Part shown: positions 11,462 to 23,740 of the stretch, one piece after another
How the letters are laid out: every line of letters starts with the position of its first letter
Numbering within the stretch: the first letter of the stretch is position 1
DNA from: Margaritifera margaritifera
Lineage: Eukaryota > Mollusca > Bivalvia > Unionida > Margaritiferidae
Direction: 5' to 3'
NCBI GenBank assembly: GCA_029931535.1
Contig: JAQPZY010001500.1
Coordinates: 2,529,501-2,593,500 of the forward strand
Length of the DNA stretch: 64,000 bases
Notes under the pieces: model-generated
What the model was told of the DNA's origin: nothing
What the model saw: only the letters and a program-made list of their open reading frames with translations
Databases searched by the model: none
Position numbers and translations under genes: made by a program

Positions 11462-12786
11462 GTAAGTAGATCTCATCTAATTTTGACATTTTCATAACCC
11501 CACTATGGGGCATTTTGATTTGTTTCTGTCCCTCCATCTGTCCAACTGTATGTCAATCCTGGAAAGCTTGTTAGCATAGTTATGCAAAAGCCACACACAG
11601 ACAGATGAAATTTGATAGGCATGTTTCTGTTTATATTTTTATGATCTAATTGGATTTTTTTTCATGATATTTGAATTATTTTTTTATTTATTTATTTTTA
11701 ACAATTATATACATTTTGGACCTAGCCTTTTTGCAATGCAAACCTCTTTAGCTTGATTAAGGGCTGTTCCAGTAAAACATACTTGGGACCCAAGGAAAAC
11801 ACTTTCTGTGTGAGTATTCACTCTAAGATGCAATTTAGAGTATCATTTTCATATGAACTTTTTGAGTAATCACAATACCCTTGCGTATATTTTTAAAACA
11901 CTTCCTTCCCTTGGTACGATGTATGTTTAAATAGAACAGCCCTTAGCAAAATCCACTTAACCTATGCAAATAAAACTTTTGTAGGCATGTTTCTGTCCAT
12001 ATATATTAGATTTTCATGTTATTTGAATAATTTTATAATTTCTCAAGTTTTTGTTACTTTATTTTTTTAAAACTTTTTGGGATTAGACTGTTTCAGTGCA
12101 AACTTGTTTACCACTTTATCTGGACAAATTAAATTTGATAAGCATGCTTCTATCGATATGTAGATGACCTGATTATGTTTTTGTGCTATTGGATGATTTT
12201 TTTATTTTTCCAGATTTTTGGACACTAATTGTTTTTGTTGAAAAACCTTCTTAGTATGATTATGCAGAAACCACTTATCCTAGACACATGAGTCTTGGAA
12301 TGCTTGTACATATGGAGATGACCTGATTTGATTTTTTGCCATTTAATATATTTTTTATGAGCTTTGTTAGAGTTTGGAACTTTCTACACTATAATTTTTT
12401 TCTGCACTGTTAGAAACACAAATCACGTTGTTTTAATTTCAGGCAATATTTGCAATGATTATGCATAATATTTTTAATATTGAATGATATATCTCTAAAG
12501 AAGCATGCCAAAAAATGTGTAGAAGTGTTGATGTTTCTTGATTTATTGATATATACTTTGTCTGCTATTCTATAACTAGACTTCATAAAAACACCCTAGT
12601 ATACATTATGCAAAGTGGTTCGTTTTCTTTTTCTTCTTTCAGTTGTTTTTTTTTTCACTAAGCAAGACTGAATTTGTAAAAATATGTTTGATTTTCTTTC
12701 CATTCTATTTTAATCTGCAACTTATAGATCTGTTCTTAAATATCCATGACTTGCATGCTTTACATGTTTCATTTTGCAATTTCTAG
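11462..12786. other. Intron 4, degenerate tandem array with inserted MITE
   Basis: About 11510-12410 is a degenerate array of ~145-bp units (landmarks aaatttgataggcatg, gatgacctgatt(t)gatttt). It is split by the MITE at 11760-11943. The last 370 bp before exon 5 show nothing specific. Confidence 0.6.
11760..11943. mobile_element. 184-bp MITE, agggctgttc termini, TA target site
   Basis: Left end agggctgttcc and right end agaacagccct are inverted, with further inner pairing (aaacatac / gtatgttt; acccaaggaa / ttcccttggt). It sits between two TA dinucleotides inside the intron 4 array, so it is younger than the array. Confidence 0.75.
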
Positions 12787-12996
12787 AACTCCAGAAGACA
12801 CACCCACACATACACCTCAAGCAATGAAGAATAATATGGCTGACATGCAGGCAGAGTTCTCTCCCTTTGACTATAAAGTTACATCTGAGTCTACAGAGTA
12901 TTTGGTCCAAAGTAGTTCAGAGTCCTCCATTGTCTCTTCACACTCTGAATCAGATGACAGTGATCAATATGAAATGAATGATGTCTTCACGAAGAG
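12787..12996 (+). CDS. BLTP1: BLTP1 exon 5 of window
   Basis: Acceptor gcaatttctag. GT plus A gives Val; then TPEDTPTHTPQAMKNNMAD, a mid-section, and a Ser/Glu/Asp-rich tail (SSSESSIVSSHSESDDSDQ) before TK and the left-over AG at gtaacc. It is a disordered acidic linker equivalent to the human SLSSTSEDSEKDEKDEDHE region. Many serines sit before acidic residues, so CK2-type phosphorylation is plausible. Confidence 0.9.
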
Positions 12997-13061
12997 GTAA
13001 CCCTCTTCCTGGAATCACATATTGTAATTTTAATGTCATGAGCATTAGATTTTTTTCAAAT

Positions 13062-13282
13062 TACTGTATATACTTGTGTATAAGCCAAGTCCAAATGCAA
13101 ACAACATAGACCCTGATATGCCGTCACATAATGTGCCGGCAGATCAGGGTCTGTGTTGTTTGTTCTACTGTTTAATCCTTACAAACTGCATAGACCCAGA
13201 TCTGCTGGCGCATTATGCGATGGCAGATCTGGGTCTATGCAGCTTGCAGTTGGTATCGGGTTATATGCAAGTATAGACGGTA
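13062..13282 (+). mobile_element. 221-bp double-palindrome MITE, copy 1
   Basis: TIRs tactgtatatacttgtgtat and, inverted, taccgtctatacttgcatat. TA target site. Palindrome A contains agaccctgatatgcc...ggcagatcagggtct. Palindrome B contains agacccagatctgct...ggcagatctgggtct. The CCCTGAT-first order is taken as + orientation. Confidence 0.85.
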
Positions 13283-13744
13283 ATCATATCTGAATATGTT
13301 AACAGATTTTATGGAATGGCTTAGTTGCAGGATAGTCCATATCTGGTTGATCCTTAATTGGAAGTTTATTTTGCTGCCCTTTTTTTATAAATACAAGAAA
13401 AGTTAATGAATATTTAATAAAATGTTATGATTCACACCATCTTTTCTGTATCATATACTTTAAGTTTTGATACTTAGTGAGCTCACTTAGCCATAGGTCA
13501 TGCTATGGCCATGCATTTATTGTGCCATTCATTGTGCATCAACTATTTTCAACTTCTGAAAAACAACTGGTCCAGTTTTGACTTAATTTTTCTGTGAGCT
13601 TTTTGGCATCAGAACCTTTCAAAATTCATACAAATGAAGCCAATATGCACTCAAATATGGCCAAATTACTAAAAATAGAAGAGTATTTAATGACTGCTCA
13701 AAAATTACTAACCAGAACTTGACTGGCATCCTGGTATCAATGCC

Positions 13745-14606
13745 TAGGCCCTCTTGAAAATCTTGTTATTGCTACTCTTATTGAATGGATGGTCATATCA
13801 ACATGGGGTTTTCACTACAAGATTTCTTGTGATGTCTAGTTGGTTTAAATGAAAATGGTTCCAATATGACATTTAATATGGTTGCGAGAGCAGCCGTTTG
13901 TAATTTTTTTATTGCTATTCTTCCTGAATGGAAAGTCATATCGACATAGAGTTTTCACCAGAAGACTTCTTATTATGTCTAGTTTGTCCTGAATAAAAAA
14001 GATGCCGATCTGACATTCACCATGGCAGCCATCTTGAAAATCTTGTTATAAGTACTTCTCAACAGAAAGTCATATTGACATGGGGTTTCTACCAAAAGAC
14101 TCCTTATAATATCTAGTTCATTCTGAATTAAAATGGTGCCAATTTGACCTACAATATGGCCACCATGGTGGCCATTTTGAAAATTGTTTTATTGCTACTC
14201 CTAGATGGATGGTCATATCGACATTGGGTTTTCACCAAAGGACTTTTTATGTTGTGTAGTTGGTCCTTAATAAAAATGGAGCTATTCTGACATCCAGTAT
14301 GGGCACCACAGCAGCCATCTTGACAATCTTGTTATCGCTTCTCCTCCTGTGTGAATGGTTATATCCATAGAGGGTTTCACCAAAAAACTTCTTATTATAT
14401 TTAGTTGGTCATAAATGAAAATGGTGCCGATCGTTAATTCCATTATGGCTGCCACAGCAGCTAATTTGAAAATCTTGTTATCAATAAAAAATATCAGACA
14501 TGGTTTCAACACTCGACAGTTAAAGTGGAGAAATGGTCTTATCTTGAATTCCTGGAAATTCTTTTCAGCCAGTAGACCATCAGTCCCGTTAAGGGACTCT
14601 TGTTCC
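13745..14606 (+). mobile_element. Array-bearing element G1
   Basis: About five or six degenerate ~146-bp units (landmarks atggtcatatc(a/g)acat, ggttttcac, aatatggc, cttgaaaatcttgttat). They are followed by a ~150-bp non-repetitive tail beginning atcagacatggttt and ending with the hairpin agtcccgttaagggact plus cttgtt. The same tail ends G2. The architecture recalls Helentron-type non-autonomous elements such as the oyster pearl families (inference). Confidence 0.65.
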
Positions 14607-16044
14607 ATTCATACCACAAAAGTATAGTAATTTTACAAACCATTAACATTGCAGTCTTTGGAAAATGAATTTGTAGTCTGAGCTCCATGGCAACAAAAGG
14701 ACTCGGTTAAAATATGCCCAACCATTTTCTCACCCATTTCATTGGCCAATTAGGGTACAAATAATTGCAGGAATTTCAAACATAATTTTTTCAGAAGAAG
14801 GCATACATTAGGGTAAAATTGTGTGCAATAGTTGTCTTGAATGAAACCATTTTCTTTATATCACTGTTGTCACACTGTTACTCCAGATGTAAATGCAGCG
14901 ATCTTACTGGGCTTAATTTGAATAGTGGGCACCTACAATGGATTTTTTTCTCAAAAATTAGCCACACAGCATATAATTTTTTGTGCCAAGTTAACAGATT
15001 GGCAATTTCTTTTTACCTAATCAAGTAAATAGATAACAGATGATAGTCACCCAGTATTAAATCCTTTGATGAATGTTGCAGTTTCAAATATTGTCTTTTA
15101 AATCTGTTACATATCTTCATTTAACAACATTTTAACATAGCTACATGCATTGATATCTAGCATTTGGTTCTTTATATCTTTACTATAAGAGCAACATATG
15201 GAAGATATTTCCAGTATGTTTCATTGCCACTCTGCCATCCTGCTTATTTTTTAAATTTTGTTTTGAAGATTTTCAGTCAATAGTCCAACCATTTTGTGCA
15301 TGTGTCCAGGAATGTTGCCACCCTTATGCCTCACTTGCTTCTAGCCACACCATTGTCACTATCCACTTTCTTTCTTCTGCATTAAGATTATTTTTAACAA
15401 ACTTATTTTCTAAGCCAATTTTGTCTTTCAATACACTCAGCTTTCATCACAAAAATGTCTTTACTACTTACATAATATTCTGTACAAGTAATGATTCCAA
15501 AGATCCTTTGCCTTGGCATTGCTTATCTTGTCTGGTGTAATAAACTTTAAAAACAAATATTCAATACAAGTACTATTAATTAGTAATGTTTTCATATCTT
15601 GCCATTGCGATGTATCATCTGATTCAACATAATGACAATATCGGTAAAAAAAATATAGATCAGCGATTTCATATAAAATTTGAGATACCTCCTTCCACTC
15701 GTGTAAATCCATTTCCAGTTCTCTGCAGTTCAGTGCACTAATGCAGGGTATCATGTTTACTGTTATCAGCTGTGTCCTCAACATTATTACATTTCAATCG
15801 ATACATGTGTGTCGATATAAATAGCAACAGTGAACAGGCAATAGTCAGTGGAGAAAAAAAAATTGAATTTTCCATAAGCTGTATCCTTAGCCATGCATGT
15901 GTCTTTGTATTGTAAACATCGTGATATTGTTGCGACGATATTGTAAGAAGGTTTTATTATTGCAGTACAATTTAAGACTCATGATAAAATCACTGCTAGT
16001 AATGAAAATGATGTATAACAATATAGTCTTCTTATTCTGTCTGC

Positions 16045-16236
16045 TCACATATAATACGCACTCAACTGCATACAGCATAGACCCAGATTTGCCATCACAT
16101 AATGTGTCAGCAGATCAGGGTCTGTGATGCTCTTGGTACTTTATGATTTGCATTGAATGTGCCAGCACATTATATAATGACAGATCTGGATCTTTGCTGT
16201 TCACAGATGAATGTGTATTATAGGTGAGTTGATATG
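16045..16236. mobile_element. Double-palindrome MITE, degenerate copy 2
   Basis: Retains agacccagatttgccatcac...agatcagggtct and cagcacattatataatgacag, but the second palindrome and both ends are eroded. Confidence 0.6.
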
Positions 16237-16474
16237 TTAATGAACTTTTTCCAAAATTAAAAAGGTAATAACAAGGTAAGATGGGGTCATACCATAAAAT
16301 GATCTGCAGTGTCAGTTTGACTTCTGACAGCATCATTGTTTTTTAGCCAAGTAGATCATGTGATATTGATTGTGATACATTTTGCAACAAAATCTCAGTG
16401 ATTTTAAACATTATCCATTGAAGACCTCTCTGTAAGTTTTAAACCACTGATATGTTTCGCTTTACTAGTAACAG

Positions 16475-18623
16475 AAGAGAAAACCTTATGGGATGGTCTG
16501 TTGTCCATTGTCTGTTTGTCCATTAGCATAAGTTTGTTATCACTACTCCTTCAAAACTACCTGGAGGATTGCCATGAAACTTTAAACACACATTCATCCC
16601 ATGGAATCATTGGTCCTAAATGAAAATGGTGCTGTTCGGACATCCAATATGGCCGTCACAGTGGCCATCTTGAAAATCTTGTTATCTCTACTTCTCCAGA
16701 ATGGATGGTCATATCAACATGGGGTTTTGACTTAACGAATTTTTATGATGTCTAGTTGGTATTAAATGGAAAGGGTGCCAATCAGATGTCTGATATGATC
16801 ATATCATCAGCCATCTTGAAAATCTTGTTATCGCTACTTTTCCAGATTGGATGGTCATATCAACATGGTGTTTTCACTAAAAGACTTTTTATGATGTCTA
16901 GTGGTCCTAAATAAAAATGGTGCCGATCTGACATCCAATATGGCCATCATTGCAGCCATCTTGAAACTCTTGTTATCGCTACTTCTCCAGATTGGATGGT
17001 CATATCAACATGGTGTTTTCACTAAAAGACTTTTTATGATGTCTAGTTGGTCCTAATTGAAAACAGTGCCCATCTGACATCCAATATGTCCACCATTGCA
17101 GCCATCTTGAAAATCTTGTAATCACTATTCCTCCTGAATTTATGGTCATATCAACATGGGGTTTTCACTAAAAGACTTTTTATGATGTCTAGTTGGTTAT
17201 AAATGAAAATGGTTTCAATCTGATGTCCAATATGGCTGTCATGGCAGCCATCTTGAAAATCTTTTTATCGCTACTCCTCCTGATGGATTGTCATATCAGC
17301 ATGGGGTTTTCACTAAAAGACTTCTTATAATGTCTAGCTGGACCTAAACAAAAATGGTGCCAGTCTGATATCCAATATGGCCACAATGGCAGCCATCTTA
17401 AAAATCTTGTTATCACAACTCTACTTGAACAGAAAGTCATGTTGACATGGAGTTTTTACCAGAAGACTTCTTATGATGTCCAGTTGGTCTTAAATGAAAA
17501 TGGTGCTGATCTGATGTCCAATATGCCCACCACAGCAGTCATCTTGAAAATCTTTTTATCGCTACTCCTCCTGAATGGATTGTCATATCAGCATGGGGTT
17601 TTCACTAAAAGACTTCTTATAATGTCTAGCTGGACCTAAACAAAAATGGTGCCAGTCTGATATCCAATATGGCCACAATGGCAGCCATCTTACAAATCTT
17701 GTTATCACAACTTTACTTGAACAGAAAGTCATATTGACATGGAGTTTTTACCAGAAGACTTCTTATGATGTCCAATTGGTCTTAAATGAAAATGGTGCTG
17801 ATCTGATGTCCAATATGCCCACCACAGCAGTCATCTTGAAAATCTTTTTATCGCTACTCCTCCTGAATGGATTGTCTTATCAGCATGGGGTTTTCACTAA
17901 AAGACTTCTTATAATGTCTAGCTGGACCTAAACAAAAATGGTGCCAGTCTGATATCCAATATGGCCACAATGGCAGCCATCTTAAAAATCTTGTTATCTC
18001 AACTCTACTTGAACAGAAAGTCATATTGACATGGGGTTTTTACCAGAAGACTTCTTATGATGTCCAGTTGGTCTTAAATGAAAATGGTGCTGATCTGATG
18101 TCCAATATGCCCACCACAGCAGTCATCTTGAAAATCTTGTTATTGCTACTCCTCCTGAATGGAAAGTCATATCTTGAAAATATTGTTATCTCTACTCCTC
18201 TCCAAATGGATATCTATATCAACATGGGGTTGACACCAATAGACTTCTTATGATACCTAGTTGGTCCTAAATGAAAATGGTGCCAGTCGTACATCTAATA
18301 TTGCTGCCATGACTACTGTTTTAAAAATCTTGTTGTCACTACTCCCCCTGAATGGGTAATCATTATGACAGGGTTTTCACCAAGTCTCAAATGAAAATGG
18401 TGCCAGTTGTATATCCAATATGGCTACCACGACAACTGTCTTAAAAATCCAAAAGACTTCTAATATTGTACCACAGCAGCTAATTTGAAAATCTTGTTAT
18501 CGCTGAAGAATATCAGACATGGTTTTAACACTTGATCATTAAAAGGAAGAAATGGTCTTATCTTGAATTCCTGGAAATTCTTTTTGCCCTGTAGAGTGTC
18601 AGTCCCTTCAAGGGACTCTTGTT
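16475..18623 (+). mobile_element. Array-bearing element G2 with 292-bp higher-order repeat
   Basis: About 12 units of ~146 bp. Between about 17290 and 18170 the units alternate between two types, so the nearly identical period is 292 bp (ttaccagaagacttcttatg recurs at about 17455, 17748 and 18040). The tail at 18473-18623 matches G1, including the hairpin agtcccttcaagggact near its end. The 5' part (16500-16620) is not array sequence. Open frames inside it are by-products of the repeat. Confidence 0.75.
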
Positions 18624-19452
18624 TTAGATATCTTTGATATCTTTGTCTCGATATATACCATTCAAAAAATAAATTAAGACCCACATATATTTGTGATCTT
18701 GAATATATGCTAACAGAGCAGATATTATTTTCCAGATGTCATTGGCAGATGTCCCCCCAACACTTGCAATATCTGCAGCTTTTATCATTACCCATGATTT
18801 ATGTATTTTATTGTCGGTCAAAGAGCAGACCTCTTTGAGCAAATATGAATCTTTCAGAAAATCCTGTTTCAAAAGTTTTTGTGAGTGTATTAGCGAGAAA
18901 CTAAGTATTTAGATTCGAATGGAATCTAGCAAAAAAATTCTAGAAATTATGCTTCTTTGTGCACATTTTTGACGGAATTATTATTATGGACACATTCAGA
19001 TCGGCTAGTGAGTACACATACTCTAACTATTTACACTTCAGCTGCCAGTTTTGTTATACACGTATAAGTATGTACCAATGAATGGTTCTCTGCCCCCTAT
19101 CAAAACAAAATTAAATATGTAATAACTGTTTTTAAGTATTTCTTGTTTAATACACATCAAGTAGGTAACTGCATCACTGAAGTCTGTAATTTTGTGCCCC
19201 ACCCCACGCCCCCCAAAGTTATATAGCTAATATGATATGCATGCAATATTTCTTCAAATTAACTGACTTTGTTGGATATTACACAATATGGTGCATAGCA
19301 CGTTGGCACTTTGTGGACCCCAACTATCGTGTTGTAGTGGTGTTTCACTATATATACATTCTGGACATGAAGTGAATAAACAATGAGAGAACCTGAACTG
19401 CTCTTAATGGGCCTCAACTTCTTTTGAGTAGTATACTAGTCTCTATTTGCAG

Positions 19453-19647
19453 TGATGAACAAAATGTTCAGAGACATTCAGGTATGGACAAAGCTTCAAA
19501 AAGCCTCTCAAACCCCAGCATCGGTAGTGGCAGCTCAAAAACAGTTGTGGAACCCAGTGTGGACTTGGAGTTGGATGTAAAGGTCTTCATCGACAGTGGA
19601 AAGTGTGTTCTACATCCCAAAGAAAACAAGGAGGATGAGGGGAAAAG
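19453..19647 (+). CDS. BLTP1: BLTP1 exon 6 of window
   Basis: Acceptor tctatttgcag. AG plus T gives Ser; then DEQNVQRHSGMDKASKSLSN, a Gly/Ser linker, and PSVDLELDVKVFIDSGKC followed by VLHPKENKEDEG, with AG left over before gttaat. IDSGKCVLHP is one of the strongest family signatures and re-enters folded beta-groove sequence after the disordered linker. Confidence 0.96.
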
Positions 19648-21089
19648 GTTAATGAATTGTTATTATATTTTTGGATTTAATAAATTGTTACTATGTTTCT
19701 GAGTTGCCATTTAGGCATAAGTGATGCAGCCATACTGTCATAACAAGGGGTCCTAGCACAAAGAGAAATACACATAACTTAACACATTCTGAGATGGGAG
19801 AAAGAATTGATTCAAAATGCTTTAGTTATGTATTGAAGCTGTTAGTCTAAGATGCAAAACATAATTATGGTTTTATTAATTAGTACACAATCAGACACAC
19901 ACATACACACACACATGCGTGTAGCCACAAGTACTCTTTTTTATACACTTTTAGCATATTTTTATATATTATTTTTAATGGAATTCAAAGCACTTTAGAT
20001 CTTATAAAACTTTGATTCTGTGCATTTAAGAATATCCACATGCAGATGTCAGTGAAAACACCTCCAGACTGGGTGTTGATCCAAAAATATGGATTGAACA
20101 TCTGTATTGAAAGCCATACCAAAAAGATGTAAGATTAAATGAATATTAATAAGATATGAATCTACTTGCTCATGATGAACTTGTAGATCAGCTATGAAAT
20201 AATTAGCAAGAATATAGATTTCCATTAGCTAAAAGATCTTAAAATGGCAGTTTATTTGATCCTGTCCTATTATAAAAATGCCCACCTACCTACCGTATAT
20301 ACTCGCATATTATTCGATACCAACTGCAAACTGCATAGACCCAAATCTGCCATTGCATAATGCGCCAGAAGATCTGGGTCTATGAAGTTTGTAAGGACTA
20401 ATCAGTAGTACAAACAACATAGACCCAGATCTGCTAGCGCATTATGCGACAGCAGATCAGGGTTTATGTTGTTTGCATTTGGACTGGGATTATACGTGAG
20501 TATAGATGGTACTTAACTGTATACTATAGCTAACTTACACACCTACCAACCTCCCCACTAGACCATCTATTTTCCATCTGTTTCTCAAGGACCAAACTGC
20601 CTCGGCTTCTACCTACCAGGATTATTATTTGCACCAAGCAATTACCACATTTAATTGACTCTGATTGGAATAATTTAACTGTGGGCATTTTTCAAGGTTC
20701 GACTGAATGAACAGTTGGTAAAATTTCAAGCAGTGCGGACATATAGCACTTTGGTTTCACCAGATAAAATTCTGATTGAAAGGAAAATTATCCTTTTGTA
20801 TCTCATGGTAATTCTGTTGATGATAATTATCCTTTTGTATCTCATGGTAATTCTCTTGATGGTAATTTCGTTATTATTTAAATTATTATTCTGTTCCTAT
20901 ACAGCATAAAATGGAATATTTGATTGTGATGCATCATATATTCATGATGTTGATTTTGTTATTATTTAAATCATTATTCTGTTCCTTTACAGCAAAAAAT
21001 GGAATTTTTTATTGTGATGCATCAAATATTCATGATACATTGTTTGTTTTGTAAGTCTTCAAAACTGAAGAATGTCATTTTATCATCAG
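19648..21089. other. Intron 6
   Basis: Holds a MITE copy at 20291-20511 and two short local duplications just upstream of exon 7: about 39 bp at 20788-20865 (ttatccttttgtatctcatg twice) and about 88 bp at 20866-21039 (gttattatttaaat(t/c)attattc twice). A short CA-rich tract lies near 19893-19915. Confidence 0.75.
20291..20511 (-). mobile_element. 221-bp double-palindrome MITE, copy 3
   Basis: TIR taccgtatatactcgcatat at the left. The right end reads gtgagtatagatggta. The CCCAGAT palindrome comes first, so it is inverted relative to copy 1. Length exactly 221 bp. Confidence 0.85.
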
Positions 21090-21267
21090 AATGAAAAGAG
21101 AGAAAACCCCTATAGCCGAGGGAATGCAGTCTCCCAATAGTAAACGGAAAATGAAGAAGACAGATCCCCAGAGCCAAGGATTCGGGCAAGCCACTGGTAA
21201 AAAGCCAGCACCCCAACAACCACAGGTTGAAAACACAGTCTTCTTTCTCCCAGGAGTGGATGTGAAA
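21090..21267 (+). CDS. BLTP1: BLTP1 exon 7 of window
   Basis: Acceptor ttatcatcag. AG plus A gives Arg; then a Lys-rich linker (MKREKTPIAEGMQSPNSKRK...), then NTVFFLPGVDVK before gtaagt, ending in phase 0. Human ETTVFYIPGVDVKLHY aligns directly. The basic linker is not conserved in sequence. Confidence 0.96.
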
Positions 21268-22170
21268 GTAAGTTTATAGATTAGTTATAAAGTAAAACTT
21301 GTCTTGAAAGACCACTGCTATGAGAGACCACCTATCTTGAGAAACTAGATCATCAGTGCACCGATTTATTGACTATATAGTGTTATGACCTGTTCTTAGA
21401 AACCAACTGTTCCGAGAGACCATGATATTGTAGCAGAAGTGGTGACCATGATATTTTAGCAGCAGTGGTAGTCTTTCAAGACAGGTTCTACTGTATTAGA
21501 AATTTATTGCTGACTGGCATGGAAAAGCAGGAAATCTTATGTTATATCTGAATAAGCATAGATATTATTAATTGTCTTCATTAGTTCATGATCTTATTAG
21601 TAAATGTTAACCATTTCAGTTAATTTCTCTAGCACTGATGCATTGGCACTAATAAAATGACATATGTGCACATCTGTAACTGTGCAGTACCATTTTACAA
21701 AAGATGTTATTGTGACCCACATTCCATGGTCCAAATATAGTATTGAGCTTTTGCACCTTTGCTTGAATAGTCATGGATCATGTTATGCACATGCATCATA
21801 AGAAGTGCCATGCTGCCAGAGTGCAAAGTAGCTCACTGTCGCTCTCATTTGACACTTCTATGACTTTATTTTTTCACATTCATGTGTTCAAGTATGTTAT
21901 TCTTGTTTTCAAAGTTTCAATTCTTGTTAATATTATACAGCTGAAACTTAGTTATAAAACAAATTTGAAAAAGTGCAGCTGACCTGTGAATTGTTGTTGT
22001 TTATTTATAAATAAAAATAGCAATGCAGCTGTCCCCTAATAAAGTGACAATAATATCACAGCAAAACAAAAATTATCAGTTTTCATCTGATTCTGAAAGC
22101 CACCACTTCACCAGTTTGCATCCATAAAAGAGTTCAATTGCACAGAAGTGTTTTCCTCTTTGTCATACAG
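21268..22170. other. Intron 7
   Basis: Apart from the MITE at 21286-21495, nothing recognised. Confidence 0.7.
21286..21495. mobile_element. MITE, gtcttgaaagaccac termini
   Basis: Left end agtaaaacttgtcttgaaag and right end ctttcaagacaggttctact are inverted. The interior repeats (t)gagagacca and tggtgaccatgatat. Same family as 28150-28325 and the fragment at 25846-25938. Confidence 0.75.
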
Positions 22171-22440
22171 GTGCATTATAGCTCAAAAACTGACAGTGCC
22201 ACTTCACCATCTAACACATTAGTACCAGAAGGGACAGATCAAGAGAAGATGGACACTTCTCCAGGGGACAGTTCTGTGTTTCTGGGCACTGCTAGTTCTG
22301 TCCAGATGCCAAATGTCCTTCCACCTGGCCATAGTTTAACCTCTGACAAAGACAGCTCTTCGTCTTTCACTCTAGGGAAAAAAGGAGTGATGAAAAAAGC
22401 CAGTCTCTATGCTTGGTTGTCTCTACAGTCCCTGCCTGAG
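22171..22440 (+). CDS. BLTP1: BLTP1 exon 8 of window
   Basis: Acceptor tgtcatacag, phase 0: VHYSSKTDSATSPSNT, a ~55-residue Ser/Pro linker, then KKGVMKKASLYAWLSLQSLP and Glu before gtaaag. It is 90 codons in phase 0 at both ends. The human counterpart is KLHYNSKT ... KTAKLYAWVALQSLPE. The linker length is similar, but its sequence is unrelated. Confidence 0.97.
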
Positions 22441-23528
22441 GTAAAGGAATGCAATCATTTTCATTGAATATAATCCAGTTTAATTTAAAAACACTAATAA
22501 TTGCAGGATATTAGAATGTAATTCATTTCGGTATACTTTTTTCCCATTTGAAAATCATGCTGAAAATTGCATATACATGTACATTAAACCTACAATTAAG
22601 GAAACCTCCATAACAGTAAAACCTATACATTATATGCACTTTCAGAACCCAATGAAAATGTTTATATAAGAATCCATTATGTAAAGGAAACATTTCAAAC
22701 ATGAACATAGAACACGTATGGTCCCAAATGTTCATTCTCACTGCATGTGAAGGCATGGTACTTTATCCTAAAGTTGTAACTGTGAATTTGATGATAGATT
22801 TTATTATTCCTTTTTACTGTAGGCCCATATACATGTTTTTGAACAGATTCATCAAAGATGTCTTTAGAACAGAATTTTTATTCAATAGTGTATTGATTCT
22901 ATATAGGAAAAAAATGTACATGTAGTTAGATATATGAATACAAAGAGCTTGCAGGATCCTCATCCATGTACATGCAGTTACATTTATGAATACAAAGAGC
23001 TTGCAGGATGCTCATCCATGTACATGCAGTTAGATATATGAATACAAAGAGCTTGCAGGATGCTCATCCATGTACATGCAGTTAGATATATGAATACAAA
23101 GAGCTTGCAGGATGCTCATCCATGTACATGCAGTTAGATATATGAATACAAAGAGCTTGCAGGATGCTCATCCATGTACATGCAGTTAGATATATGAATA
23201 CAAAGAGCTTGCAGGATCCTCATCCATGTACATGCAGTTAGATATATGAATACAAAGAGCTTGCAGGATGCTCATCCATGTACATGCAGTTAGATATATG
23301 AATACAAAGAGCTTGCAGGATGCTCATCCATGTACATGCAGTTAGATATATGAATACAAAGAGCTTGCAGGATGCTCATCCATGTACATGCAGTTAGATA
23401 TATGAATACAAAGAGCTTGCAGGATGCTCATCCATGTAAAGGATACCTGCCCATAAAGGACAAATTTTCACTGTCCCTTTATTGTTCTTTATAGATAGGT
23501 GTCAGTACAGTGTATTTTCTAATTGCAG
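22441..23528. other. Intron 8, with 52-bp satellite
   Basis: The 52-bp array at 22925-23437 takes up about half of it. The fragment aacagtaaaacctatacatt at 22613 resembles a MITE end. Confidence 0.7.
22925..23437. repeat. 52-bp tandem repeat, ~10 copies
   Basis: The unit contains gttagatatatgaatacaaa and gagcttgcagga, then tcatccatgtacatgca. Units are nearly identical. The first and sixth carry ggatcct where the others have ggatgct. There are no spacers, so this is a satellite and not a CRISPR array. Confidence 0.97.
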
Positions 23529-23622
23529 GAGATGATCATTAGTCCATGCTTGCTGGACTATCTTGAACAGGCCCTTGAAGCTATCCCTATAACCCAGCCT
23601 GCACAACATTATTCTATGAAAG
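23529..23622 (+). CDS. BLTP1: BLTP1 exon 9 of window
   Basis: Acceptor tctaattgcag, phase 0: EMIISPCLLDYLEQALEAIP then ITQPAQHYSMK, with one G left before gtatag. It matches human EEMVISPCLLDFLEKALETIPIT almost residue for residue, the best conserved exon in the window. Confidence 0.98.
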
Positions 23623-23740
23623 GTATAGATATTGTCTTTATCAAACATTGCATTTTTATTGCTGTTTGACAAAAATATATAGATTATGTTATGGAATGTC
23701 TTTGTATGTGTGGAGTTTTATGATAAAATCAATATTGTAT

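Larger units (their letters stand above)
12997..19452. other. Intron 5, 6.5 kb, array elements and MITEs
   Basis: Holds a 221-bp MITE at 13062, array element G1 (13745-14606), a degenerate MITE at 16045 and array element G2 (16475-18623). The intervals 14610-16040 and 18630-19450 are AT-rich with nothing recognised, except a repeat fragment at 19314-19350 (gtggaccccaactatcgtg). Confidence 0.75.

Noticed and set aside
17439..18253. Three nearly identical open frames (FYQKTSYDVQLVLNENGADL...) that could suggest a repeated peptide gene
   Set aside because: They are the same frame through the 292-bp higher-order repeat. The repeat is non-coding in other units, and the frames break where units diverge.
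22925..23437. CRISPR-like regular repeat
   Set aside because: Units are contiguous 52-mers without unique spacers, in a eukaryotic intron.
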